The notes beneath the pieces are model-generated. The model was not told the DNA's origin. It did not search any database and was given only the letters and a program-made list of their open reading frames with translations. Both the position numbers and the translations under genes were made by a program. From Chitinophaga varians (GTDB lineage: Bacteria > Bacteroidota > Bacteroidia > Chitinophagales > Chitinophagaceae), in contig NZ_JABAIA010000003.1 in NCBI RefSeq assembly GCF_012641275.1, forward strand, positions 124,001 through 188,000: a stretch of DNA of 64,000 bases. Direction: 5' to 3'. Position 1 is the stretch's first letter; every line of letters begins with the position of its first letter. Shown here piece after piece: positions 8,248-17,300 of the stretch.

Positions 8248-9324
8248 ATGAATTTCCAGGAAAACGAACCTTTATTCTCCAGCAAGCTGTTCCTGTATCT
8301 GTCCAGGATACTGGTATTGTTCACTTTCAGCATTATCTTCAAATCTTTTGACCACACGTTTGTGAATGATTTGCGGGTGATGGACGTGAGGGGGTGGACC
8401 TTCAGTCTGGTATACGTGGTTTTCGGGCTGATCGTATGGGAAGGGGCGGTGTGGCTGGCCCGGGTGCTGGAAAAGCGGATAGGAGGCGGCAGCGCTTCCC
8501 GCCGGCTGACGCTCCTGTGTTGTGCATTGGTGTTGTATGGTATGCTGGCCGCTATTGGCTTCGGTTTCCTCTATGCAGTCACCGACATCGTACTGTTTCA
8601 CCGTTATGAAGCATGGGAGAGTTTTAAGCGGCTGAGCTATGATCTCAACTTTGGTATCTTCATGTTTTACCTGCTGATACTGACCTTCAACGGCATCATT
8701 TATTATTATACCGCCTGGAAAGAGTACCAGGTGCAGGCGGAGCGGTTGAAGCGGGAGAATATACAGGCGCGGTACGACGCGCTGCGGAACCAGATAGACC
8801 CGCATTTCTTTTTTAATTCGCTGAGCGTGCTGACCAACCTGGTGTACAAAAGCCCGGATTTGTCGGCTGACTATATCACACAGCTGGCGAAGACCTATCG
8901 TTATATCCTCGATAAAAAATTTGAGAACCTTGTCACCATACAAACAGAGCTGGACTTCCTGGAGTCTTATCTCTTCCTGATGCGCATACGGCATCAGCAG
9001 AGCATACAGTTCGGGATCGATATCGATGAAAAAGTACGCAGTAAAGGAATGATACCACCGGTGTCGTTGCAGCTGCTCATCGAAAACGCGATCAAACATA
9101 ACCGTTTTTCTTCCGCCGATCCGCTGGTGATCAACGTTAAACATGAAGACGGATGCCTGGTGGTGTCCAATCATATCCGTCGCAAAGCCAGCACGGAGAT
9201 ATCGTCCGGTATAGGACTGGAGAACATACAGAAGCGCTACGCGCTGATCAGCGAACAGGGAATTGAAGTATTGCAGGCCGGTGATATGTTCATTGTAAAA
9301 ATTCCGATTATAACTGCCACATAA
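8248..9324 (+). CDS. LytS/YehU-type sensor histidine kinase
   Basis: A 358-residue membrane kinase of the His_kinase (PF06580) class. Four hydrophobic helices span roughly residues 15-32, 50-72, 88-113 and 135-155. The phospho-acceptor motif is RNQIDPHFFFNSLS with His at about 186. The ATPase part is short, with LLIENAIKHN as the N-box and GIGLENIQKRY as the G-box. This family pairs with LytTR response regulators, and one follows 7 nt downstream. Together they form a complete two-component system cotranscribed with two dehydrogenases. Confidence 0.9.
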   Translation: MNFQENEPLFSSKLFLYLSRILVLFTFSIIFKSFDHTFVNDLRVMDVRGWTFSLVYVVFGLIVWEGAVWLARVLEKRIGGGSASRRLTLLCCALVLYGMLAAIGFGFLYAVTDIVLFHRYEAWESFKRLSYDLNFGIFMFYLLILTFNGIIYYYTAWKEYQVQAERLKRENIQARYDALRNQIDPHFFFNSLSVLTNLVYKSPDLSADYITQLAKTYRYILDKKFENLVTIQTELDFLESYLFLMRIRHQQSIQFGIDIDEKVRSKGMIPPVSLQLLIENAIKHNRFSSADPLVINVKHEDGCLVVSNHIRRKASTEISSGIGLENIQKRYALISEQGIEVLQAGDMFIVKIPIITAT

Positions 9325-9331
9325 CTGCCAC

Positions 9332-10087
9332 ATGAAGATAGTCATATTTGAAGATGAGATGCATAATGCCGAACGCCTGATACAACTGTTACGCCAGTAC
9401 GATCCGCGGATAGAAGTCGTAGCCGTGATAGAATCTGTTGCGGAAGGCGTTAAATGGCTGGAGCAGGGCATTGCCGCAGACCTGATGATGATGGACATCC
9501 AGCTGTCGGACGGCAACTGCTTTGAAATGTTCAGCCAGGTGAAAGTAAGTACGCCCATTATCTTCACGACCGCCTACGATGGTTTTGCGTTGCAGGCTTT
9601 TAAGGTGAACAGTATCGACTACCTGATGAAGCCGATAGATGCAGAAGAGCTGAAGCGGGCATTGCAGAAGTACGAACATTTCCGGCCTTCCGCCGCTACG
9701 GCCATCAGTATAGAGCAGCTCGCCGAAGAGTTCATGAAACGTAACAGTACCCGCTTTATCGGCAAAATCAACAATCAGCTGGTATATGTGAAAGCACAGG
9801 ACATCGCTTACCTGCATTTTTCCAAAGGGATGACAGTGGCCACTACGGTCGCGAACCAACGTTTCCCGCTGGACTATTCGCTGGACCAGATAGAGAAGAT
9901 GCTGGACCGCAACGTGTTTTTCCGGATCAACCGGCAGTTTATCATTCACATTGATGCCATCAAAAAAATAACGACCTATTACAATAGCAGATTAATTCTT
10001 CAATTAGCGCCTTATGTTGATACTGATGTTATTATTAGCCGTGAGAGGGTGGCGGAATTCAAGAACTGGCTTGAAGGCAAAAGCTAA
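9332..10087 (+). CDS. LytTR-family response regulator
   Basis: A 251-residue regulator. The receiver domain (1-115) has the acidic pair in IFEDEM, the phospho-acceptor Asp at about 55 (MMMDIQLSDG) and the conserved Lys at about 100 (YLMKPID). The C-terminal LytTR DNA-binding domain (about 145-250) is recognised from FFRINRQFIIHIDAI and the ISRERVAEFKNWL end. It is the partner of the upstream LytS-type kinase and the last gene of the unit, which ends in a strong hairpin terminator. Confidence 0.92.
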   Translation: MKIVIFEDEMHNAERLIQLLRQYDPRIEVVAVIESVAEGVKWLEQGIAADLMMMDIQLSDGNCFEMFSQVKVSTPIIFTTAYDGFALQAFKVNSIDYLMKPIDAEELKRALQKYEHFRPSAATAISIEQLAEEFMKRNSTRFIGKINNQLVYVKAQDIAYLHFSKGMTVATTVANQRFPLDYSLDQIEKMLDRNVFFRINRQFIIHIDAIKKITTYYNSRLILQLAPYVDTDVIISRERVAEFKNWLEGKS

Positions 10088-10178
10088 TGCCGTTAAGCAG
10101 TGAATAACGTGGCGACCTTCCTGTACTGGACTGCGGCAAGATAATTTTGCCGGTATGGTTCAAGATTTTTTCACGATA

Positions 10179-10206
10179 AACCGGGAATACTGTTCCCGGT
10201 TTTTTA
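10179..10206 (+). terminator. Rho-independent terminator of the LytS/LytTR unit
   Basis: CCGGGAA (10181-10187) pairs perfectly with TTCCCGG (10193-10199) around a 5-nt loop, preceded by A residues and followed by TTTTTT. It ends the transcript from 6438. Confidence 0.85.
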
Positions 10207-10207
10207 T

Positions 10208-10215
10208 TATGTTTG
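10208..10215 (+). promoter_or_regulatory. Bacteroidota -7 promoter element
   Basis: TATGTTTG is an exact match to TAnnTTTG. It begins just after the terminator T-run and lies 24 nt before the ATG at 10240, giving a leader of under 20 nt for the GIGT-type secreted protein. Confidence 0.5.
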
Positions 10216-10239
10216 TGACGGACCCGTTTAAACCCTTTT

Positions 10240-11211
10240 ATGAAAAAAATATCCCTGTACTGTACGCTAACAGTGTTAGCCTTTTTGTTAATTTTTTCCG
10301 GTGCCCGCGCGCAGAGCAATGATGTTTATGTTACCTCCGTCACCTTTCCCGGTAATTATGTAGTGGGCGACTATGTAGAGTTTCTGAAAGCAGTTCCTTC
10401 CAATGCCGGTGCCTCGGGGCACTATGAGGTGTCAATTTCGTATACACGTGGCAACATTGCCGCTGCGGCCACGTTCCTGGTGAGTGTGTCTCATGCTAAC
10501 CCTGATGTATGGCGGGAAGCCGGCCGTATCAACAAAGGAGGGTATGTTGAATCTGCAGTTGAAAGTTTTGCAATCGACGTAAATTCTCAATACGGAAATA
10601 CGCGTTTCCGGGTGAGGGCGATGGCCACCTGGGGTGTTGCGTCAGACATAAGAGTGGATATTAAAGTTCGTTCGGTTAACTTCACCGACAGCTGGGTGCC
10701 CCTTAGCGCGAAAGGAAACACAGCTGCTCCTGCGGGGCTGATGCCTATGACCAATGAATGGAACCTATTTGTTGGTAATCCGTATAGCGCTGCCTCTGCG
10801 AAGGTGGCTATCACCGCCAATATAAATGGCGACGTAGGCATCGGTACCCGCACGCCGCAGTCCAAACTGGCCGTGGCAGGCACTATTACCGCACAGAAAA
10901 TAAAAGTGACCGCTACCGGCTGGCCTGACTATGTGTTCCATAAAGACTACCAACTTCCCTCCTTGCAGGAAGTGAGAGATTATATCCAGACCAATGGTCA
11001 TCTTCCGGAAATACCAGCGGCGGCAGTCGTGGAAAAAGAAGGACAGGACGTAGGGGAGATGAACAAAGCGCTATTGAAAAAAGTGGAAGAGCTGACATTG
11101 TACCTGTTGGAGGAAAATCAACAGCGTAAAAAGTTGGAAGCAGACATGAGCGCGCTCAGGGATAAGCAGCGCATGCTGGAGCAGCAGTTACAGGCTTTGC
11201 AGCAAAAGTAA
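10240..11211 (+). CDS. Secreted coiled-coil protein with GIGT-type C-terminal region
   Basis: A 323-residue exported protein. The signal peptide ends in FSGARAQ (about residue 25). The first two thirds are beta-rich with no recognised family. From about 205 comes GDVGIGTRTPQSKLAVAG, then a segment containing DYVFHKDYQLPSLQEV and GHLPEIPAA, and finally a charged coiled coil to the end. This block is frequent in Bacteroidota surface proteins and resembles the tail-spike/fibre C-termini that carry trimerising helices. A role as a trimeric surface fibre is inference. The gene stands alone with its own promoter. Confidence 0.75.
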   Translation: MKKISLYCTLTVLAFLLIFSGARAQSNDVYVTSVTFPGNYVVGDYVEFLKAVPSNAGASGHYEVSISYTRGNIAAAATFLVSVSHANPDVWREAGRINKGGYVESAVESFAIDVNSQYGNTRFRVRAMATWGVASDIRVDIKVRSVNFTDSWVPLSAKGNTAAPAGLMPMTNEWNLFVGNPYSAASAKVAITANINGDVGIGTRTPQSKLAVAGTITAQKIKVTATGWPDYVFHKDYQLPSLQEVRDYIQTNGHLPEIPAAAVVEKEGQDVGEMNKALLKKVEELTLYLLEENQQRKKLEADMSALRDKQRMLEQQLQALQQK

Positions 11212-11276
11212 TTTCCCGGCTGTTTGCTTTCCTTTGCCCTTTTGGGTAATTTTAGGGAGAACCAAAAGCAGTAGCC

Positions 11277-12422
11277 ATGAAAAACACCGGCACCTTATGT
11301 GTGCATCCGCTGGACCTTTCCGGTACCCTCGATGGAGCCGTTACCGCCGCTGTGATGCCCGCGGTGGCATACGCCTATACGGATACGGATACAATGCGGT
11401 ATCCGGGTTTTTATTCGACATACAATCAGCAACGGCTGGGACAGATAGTCGCCAATCTCGAAAAAGGCAGCTGGGGCATGGCTTACAGCTCCGGTATGGC
11501 GGCTATCACCACCGCCATACTATCATTTGCCCAGCAGGGCGACCATGTGCTGTTTTCGCGAGACCTGTATGGCGGCACCTGGAAGCTGGCGGAACAGGAG
11601 CTGCCCAAACGGGGTATCCGTTGCAGTTATGCCGGCAATACGCTCGCAGAATTTGAAGCGCAACTGCAGAAGCATACCAAAGTTATTTACCTCGAAACGC
11701 CGGCCAATCCACTACTGAGCATCGTGCCTTTAAAAGCCATCGCGTCGCTGGCCGCCAGCCGTGGCATTGTGACTATTGTAGACAATACTTTCGCCACGCC
11801 GCTGAACCAGCAGCCGTTGCTGCTTGGTATTGATATCGTGGTACACAGCGGCACCAAATACCTGGGCGGCCATAACGACCTGCCTTTCGGGGTGCTGGTA
11901 TCTGCACATGCCGAACATCATGACCGGATCATGGACACGGCCAGGACATATGGCGGATCGCTGGCGCCGCAGGAATGCTATCTGGCAGAGAGAAGTCTTA
12001 AGACACTTGCATTGCGGGTACAGCAGCATAATGCCAATGCGTTGTCGCTGGCGGAGTATCTGTCTGTCTGCCCGGAAGTAGGACAGGTGTTTTATCCCGG
12101 ATTGCCCACCCATCGCGATTACCAGCTGGCCTGTGATCAGATGACCGCCTTCGGCGGGATGTTGTCCTTTGAGCTGAATACCTCACCTGAGAAGCTAAAT
12201 GCTTTCCTCGATCACCTGGAACTGATAAGGCCGGCGCTGAGCCTTGGCGGGGTGGAGAGCCTTATTTGCCAGCCTTCCACCACCTCCCATCGGGCGTTGT
12301 CAGCTGCTGCGCGGGAGGAGCTGGGCATTGCGGATAATCTGCTGCGGCTGTCCGTCGGCATTGAAGACGTAGCCGACCTGAGAGCGGACATCGAGCAGGC
12401 CATGCGCCGTGCAGACATTTGA
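11277..12422 (+). CDS. Cys/Met-metabolism PLP-dependent enzyme (cystathionine gamma-synthase/lyase type)
   Basis: A 381-residue member of the trans-sulfuration enzyme family. The PLP Schiff-base Lys is at about 194 in HSGTKYLGGHND. Other family marks are YSSGMAAITTAI, the YGGTW segment that stacks on PLP, DNTFATP with the Asp for the pyridine nitrogen, and SLGGVESLICQP near the C-terminus. Members cleave or form C-S bonds in cystathionine, methionine or homocysteine; which one cannot be assigned from sequence alone. The gene has no sulfur-metabolism neighbours. The start at 11277 gives the full N-terminal arm. Confidence 0.88.
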   Translation: MKNTGTLCVHPLDLSGTLDGAVTAAVMPAVAYAYTDTDTMRYPGFYSTYNQQRLGQIVANLEKGSWGMAYSSGMAAITTAILSFAQQGDHVLFSRDLYGGTWKLAEQELPKRGIRCSYAGNTLAEFEAQLQKHTKVIYLETPANPLLSIVPLKAIASLAASRGIVTIVDNTFATPLNQQPLLLGIDIVVHSGTKYLGGHNDLPFGVLVSAHAEHHDRIMDTARTYGGSLAPQECYLAERSLKTLALRVQQHNANALSLAEYLSVCPEVGQVFYPGLPTHRDYQLACDQMTAFGGMLSFELNTSPEKLNAFLDHLELIRPALSLGGVESLICQPSTTSHRALSAAAREELGIADNLLRLSVGIEDVADLRADIEQAMRRADI

Positions 12423-12430
12423 TAATGTTG

Positions 12431-12438
12431 TACCTTGC
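12431..12438 (+). promoter_or_regulatory. Probable -7 promoter element with very short leader
   Basis: TACCTTGC resembles the TAnnTTTG -7 box (one position short of a full T-run) and is only 5 nt from the ATG at 12444. If used, the SUKH-protein mRNA would be leaderless. The TTG within it is therefore unlikely to be the start codon. Confidence 0.35.
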
Positions 12439-12443
12439 GGCAC

Positions 12444-13487
12444 ATGAGCAATACTTTAGTTAACCTGATCGATACTTTGTTTGCGGAAACAGATGGCAAT
12501 AAGTTCGCTACGCTGAAAGATAAACTTATTCGCAGCTATGCCGGCAAAGACCGGCAGGCGGTGATCGAAGCATTGGTGCGTTATGCCCGTGAAGGACGCC
12601 TGATGCACTGGCGTGCTTTCCTGATGACAGATATTATTCAACTTGTAGCTCCTGCGGAAAATAGCTGGCGGTCTTTTTTTGAGTGGGCCATCACCGAACC
12701 TGCCCTCGTTTACCGGGCAACAGATGGTTTGCTGAAAACCGCAGGCCGGAAGGCTTATCCCGCACTCGTGGCTTTGGCCGCCAATGAAAGCCTTTCCACA
12801 GAGAAGCGCGCCAAGGCAGTTAAAAGCCTGGCGATGTACAGCCGTCAGCCGTTTGACAGAGAACTGCCTTCAGACCCTGGCTACTGGAAACCGGAGCAGT
12901 TGCGGCTGGACGAGCTGATAGCCTGGCAGCACCAGGGATATCCCGATGGCGCGGGATATGCGCCGCCACAGGTGCATCCCTCGCTGCTGCATCCAGGCAA
13001 TGATTTCGAGAAACTGATGGCCAAACTGGACAAACAGCTGGAGAAAAAACGCCGTAAGAATAAAGACCACGCTAACCCGTCTGACTGGCTCGTAATGGCC
13101 GATGAAAAAGACATATCGTATATACGGGACCGTTGGGCATTGCCTGAAGTGTATGCTACTTTCCTGCAATACTATTCCCCGCTGAAAGTAACCTTTGCCG
13201 GGCCGGATTTTGTAGAAGGCCTTTTTCTGTATGGCGCCCATGAACTGGCGGAGCGGCAGGGTGGTTACGCTTATAATACTGTTACCGGCGAAAACCTGGC
13301 AGACTGGCCTTCGCACTTGCTGGTGATCGGTGATGACGGCGCAGATCCCTACTGCCTGGACCTTTCGGCGGTGAAAGACGGCGATGCGCCGGTATATACT
13401 GCAGAACATGGTCAGGGTAAATGGACGTTTGAATTATATGCAGAGAGTTTTACAGCGTTGATCACAAAACTTGTCAGCGGTAAATAA
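12444..13487 (+). CDS. SUKH (SMI1/KNR4) domain protein with helical N-terminal region
   Basis: A 347-residue protein. The first two thirds are alpha-helical and look HEAT-like (repeated ALVRYAREG / ALVALAANE-type helices). The last 130 residues read as a SMI1/KNR4 (SUKH) domain: ISYIRDRWALPEVYATFLQYY opens it, followed by LFLYGAHEL, WPSHLLVIGDDGADPYCLDL and a closing ESFTALITKLV. SUKH proteins are often immunity proteins against polymorphic toxins. No toxin gene is adjacent, although a macro-domain gene follows convergently. It may be an orphan immunity protein or a housekeeping member. Confidence 0.7.
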   Translation: MSNTLVNLIDTLFAETDGNKFATLKDKLIRSYAGKDRQAVIEALVRYAREGRLMHWRAFLMTDIIQLVAPAENSWRSFFEWAITEPALVYRATDGLLKTAGRKAYPALVALAANESLSTEKRAKAVKSLAMYSRQPFDRELPSDPGYWKPEQLRLDELIAWQHQGYPDGAGYAPPQVHPSLLHPGNDFEKLMAKLDKQLEKKRRKNKDHANPSDWLVMADEKDISYIRDRWALPEVYATFLQYYSPLKVTFAGPDFVEGLFLYGAHELAERQGGYAYNTVTGENLADWPSHLLVIGDDGADPYCLDLSAVKDGDAPVYTAEHGQGKWTFELYAESFTALITKLVSGK

Positions 13488-13512
13488 TAACTATTACTTG
13501 TAGGGGATACCT

Positions 13513-13611
13513 ATGTACGCAGGCGTTATACTTTTTTGCGGGCTGTTGATACTTGTCACCTGCTGTTGGGCTGACGGCCGGAAAGTAGAACTAACGGAAA
13601 CCCCTACTTGA
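13513..13611 (+). CDS. Possible 32-residue membrane or lipoprotein peptide
   Basis: A short open frame starts at ATG 13513 behind a purine-rich stretch (AGGGGA, 5 nt before the ATG), one of the few Shine-Dalgarno-like sites in the window. The peptide has a hydrophobic stretch (AGVILFCGLLILVTCC) and a polar tail. It overlaps the end of the convergent macro-domain gene by 8 nt. Coding is plausible but unproven; GTAGGGG and CCCCTAC at its two ends could also pair as a long stem. Confidence 0.25.
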   Translation: MYAGVILFCGLLILVTCCWADGRKVELTETPT

Positions 13612-14077
13612 AATCATACACAGTTACTTCAATACCTTTATCCGCCAGCTCCTGTTGGATGATCGGTTCTATTTTGTCCCAGGTGCCGCCGGCTAGGCCA
13701 CAGCCAATACGCGGCATATGTACCGCCGCTTTATGTATGAGCGCAAAATCCGCTACCTGCCGCAGTCCTTCCTGTATAGCTTCGTAGCGGACAGGAGGGA
13801 GGCTGTTTTTAGCGTTGGTGATTTTATGCTGACCAATCACATTCGCTACCCAGAGGTGCGGTTCTACCGCCACCAGCTGCGCGTTGCCTAAGGCAAATCC
13901 TTCTCCCGAAGCATACCATTCGCGGAATTGTTTTTCCGGTTCCGGCCACCGGGCGGATACTGCGAGTACAAACCCTTTTCCCCAGCGCCCGATATCATTA
14001 CAGATATGGACAATGATCTTGCTGCCGTCGCCAACAGGCTGTGTGGCATCTCCCTTGATGTACTGTATACCGCTCAT
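13604..14077 (-). CDS. Macro-domain protein (ADP-ribose phosphatase/deacylase type)
   Basis: A 157-residue stand-alone macro domain. IQYIKGDATQP opens it, HICNDIGRWGKGF is the ADP-ribose-binding loop of the Poa1p/OARD1-like branch, and MPRIGCGLAGGTWDKIEPII is the second binding loop. Family members hydrolyse ADP-ribose-1''-phosphate or remove ADP-ribose esters from proteins. The length is that of the domain alone. It is convergent with the SUKH gene. To its right, 14078-14308 is AT-rich and holds only the promoter of the next operon. Confidence 0.88.
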   Translation of the reverse strand: MSGIQYIKGDATQPVGDGSKIIVHICNDIGRWGKGFVLAVSARWPEPEKQFREWYASGEGFALGNAQLVAVEPHLWVANVIGQHKITNAKNSLPPVRYEAIQEGLRQVADFALIHKAAVHMPRIGCGLAGGTWDKIEPIIQQELADKGIEVTVYDFK

Positions 14078-14252
14078 TTGTCTGGAAATTACTTTGCGTC
14101 AAAAATACGTTAACGAAGTCGTAATTCCAAAACATCGTCCGGGTTAAGATCTTCCTGTTGCATGATTGCAGGCCTAACGTCAGTCCTGGTCTGTAAATCA
14201 CGCTCTCATTTATTGTACGGATTAAAAAAATATTTAATTATAAAAAATAATA

Positions 14253-14260
14253 TATATTTG
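14253..14260 (+). promoter_or_regulatory. -7 promoter element of the large surface-protein operon
   Basis: TATATTTG matches TAnnTTTG and lies within an AT-rich stretch, 49 nt before ATG 14309. No clear -33 TTG is present at the expected distance. It is the only good promoter candidate before the three large exported-protein genes. Confidence 0.45.
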
Positions 14261-14308
14261 AGGCAATACCGTGAAATAAACATTTTTAAGGGCCTATCCC
14301 GTTGACCA

Positions 14309-17300
14309 ATGTTCAAGAATATCCCTAACCCTGTCCCTGCACTGTCGCTATGGTTGCTGGCGCTGCTACTGTTATGCCTTCAACCCGGTTATGCTGCTGT
14401 CACTGATTCTTCGTATCTATCGCCCATGGCCGACACTGCCCAAAAAGCAGATGTGGTGGACTATGTGGAAGGCGTTTTTAAAAACATCAAAGACAAAGGC
14501 CGCTATGTGAATGCGCTGAGCGCTGAAGAGATGGGCAGCCTGCCGGTAGGACTGGTAAGGGAGATCAACGGAAAAATTTATGTCATCGCAATAGACAGCG
14601 CCCGCATGACACCTTCCGGCGCTTATTTCAACGCTTATTTCCGGTTTACTTTTCCCGGTACCAACAGTGAACTGATATTCGGAGCGAAAAACGTAGCCTT
14701 TACGCCGGGGGGCATTGCGGCCTCCGGTTCTACCAAACTGGTACTGCTCAAACAAAAAGACATCCCTATCAATGATCACCTCGATCTGATATTCCCCGGT
14801 GACGGAACCAACTACGTAGAATGGGACTGTAACGGCTTCCGTGCTGCTAACCTCAGCGGCATCTTCGAGTTTGATAAAGGCTGGCTGCAACCGGAAGACA
14901 AGGCTTCCGACAAACTACGTGCAGCCATGCAGGTGAATGTGCATGACCTTAACAACATTATGGCCAGCGTAGACATCCCTGCTTTCCATATCAACGGCCT
15001 GAAAGATTTCAGCTTTAAAGTGAAGAACGCCACCGTGGACATGAGCGATATCGCCAATCCCGCGGGGCTGAACGTTACCGGCGATATGCTGACTGACCCG
15101 GGCAACCCGCTGTTGTGGAGAGGCTTTTATTTACAGGAACTGGAAGTAGGACTGCCACAACAACTGGCCACCCAAAAAGGACGTCCCAAAGTGTCTGTCA
15201 CTAATTTTATCCTGGACGACCAGGGCGTCAGTGGCGCCATCACGGCTGAAAACATTCTCCCGCTTGGCGATGCCAGTGCCGGTGGATGGCCTTTGTCGGT
15301 CGATAAGATCGGGCTCTCCTTCAGCAAGAACAAACTCAATGGCGGAGAGCTGGCCGGCCTGCTACAGGTGGATTTCCTCGGCAAAGACCCGCTGGGCTAC
15401 GATGCCTCCGTGAGCATGCGCGGCGGCGATACTTATTATTCTTTCGCCTTAAGGACCACAGAAGATAAAAAGTACCCGTTCTTTGCAGGAGAGATCACGC
15501 TCAACAAAAACAGCCGTATCCAGATCACCAAAACAGAAAAAGACTTTGTGCCGATGGCGGTGCTGAACGGTAAAGTATCCCTCAAACAGCGCCTGCTGAA
15601 TATCAATAATATCAGTTTCCAGGAATTGACGCTGTCTACCCAGCGACCTTATGTACACAGCGGTACCTTCGATATTACGAATACGGACACTTCCACCTCC
15701 AAAGTAGGCGGGTTCCCGATAGGATTTGACGATATCCATATCGGTATCTCTGAAGGGAAAATCGGTATAGGCGCCACCGTGAGGCTCAATTTCATGAACT
15801 CCAGTGACAAGGGCTTCAGCGGTAAAACATCTTTCGTGGTAACGGCAGCACAGGAAGAAGAAACACAATCCGTCACTGTTGATGGTTCCGTGATACAAAA
15901 AACAAGGACCCGCTGGAAACTCGACAAAGTGGCGGTGAACGACATAGAGCTCACCGTAAAAGTGATGGCGTTTTCCATGCACGGCATCCTCACCATCTTC
16001 GATGATCATCCGGTGTATGGCAACGGTTTCCGCGGCATGCTGGACTTTTCCATTCCCGGACCTATTCCCAAAGCCAAGGCCAACGCCTATTTCGGCTCCA
16101 AAGACGACTACCGCTACTGGCATGTGGACGCCTACATCGGCGTAACCATCCCCATCGGCATGTTGCAGATCACCGGTCTTATGGGCGGTATGTCCTATCA
16201 CATGGAACGGCCTTCCAACTTCGATCCGTATGAGTCCCGCAATGCGGTGGACCAAAAAGGCGGTCTGAAAGACGTCTCTGAAATATTCCCGTATGTGCCT
16301 ACCCGTGATGCCGGCCTCGGCTTCATCGGCGGCGTATCGCTGGCGTTTGTACAGGAAATGGTGGTCAACGCCAACGTGGCGCTGGAAGTACAATTCGGCA
16401 CGGACGGCGGCTTCCGCTACGCCCAGTTTGACGGTGCAGGGTATGTGGTACATCAGGCACTGAAAGCCAAAAGCAAAGATGAGGCAAAAGAAGACGCCTC
16501 GGCGCCTGTATGGGTGAAGTTCAAAATGCGTTATGATAACGTGAACAGCACCTACGATGCCAGCTTCAAAACCTATATCAATATTGCCGGTGTCCTGCGG
16601 GGCATCAATGAAAACGGCCTGGTGGGCGAAGCGGCCTTCCATATGGCACCTAACGAATGGTGGTTCTATATCGGCCGCCCGTCGCAGATGTTCGGCCTTA
16701 ATATTCTTGGACTGGCGGAAATAAAAACCTACTTCATGATGGGCAGCAAGGTGGAAGACATGCCACCGGTGCCACAGGAGGTAAGCGAAGTGTTTGATAA
16801 CGTGAACACCAACTTCATGGCCATGGAAAATACCATGAGCAAAGGTGGTGGCTTCGGCTTCGGCGCGCACTTCAGGGCCGGTTTTTCCTTCGACTTCGGC
16901 GTATATGGCGAGTTTGCCCTCGGCGCCGGAACAGACATCCTGCTGCGCAACTACGGTGAGGCAAGGTGTAAAGGCAGCAATAGCATTATCGGTTTCAACG
17001 GCTGGTACGCTTCGGGCCAGGCTTATGTGTTTGTGAAGGGAGATGTGGGTATCCGCGTGAAAGTATTTGGAAAGAAAAGAGGTTTCTCCATCGCCAAACT
17101 GTCGGCAGCGGTATTGCTCCAGGCTAAACTGCCCAACCCTAGCTGGTTCCGCGGTATGGTAGGCGTTAAATACGCCGTGCTGGGCGGCCTCATCAAAGGT
17201 ACGGCCAACATCAAAATAGAGCTCGGATCGCAATGTGAACTGGTCGGTGCCAAAGAGCTGAACGTGGTAGTGATCAGCGATATCAAACCAGGTGACCAAA

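Noticed and set aside
12444..14077. SUKH and macro-domain genes as a toxin/immunity pair
   Set aside because: They are convergent, not cotranscribed, and the macro protein is a plain ADP-ribose-processing domain. No toxin domain is seen nearby.
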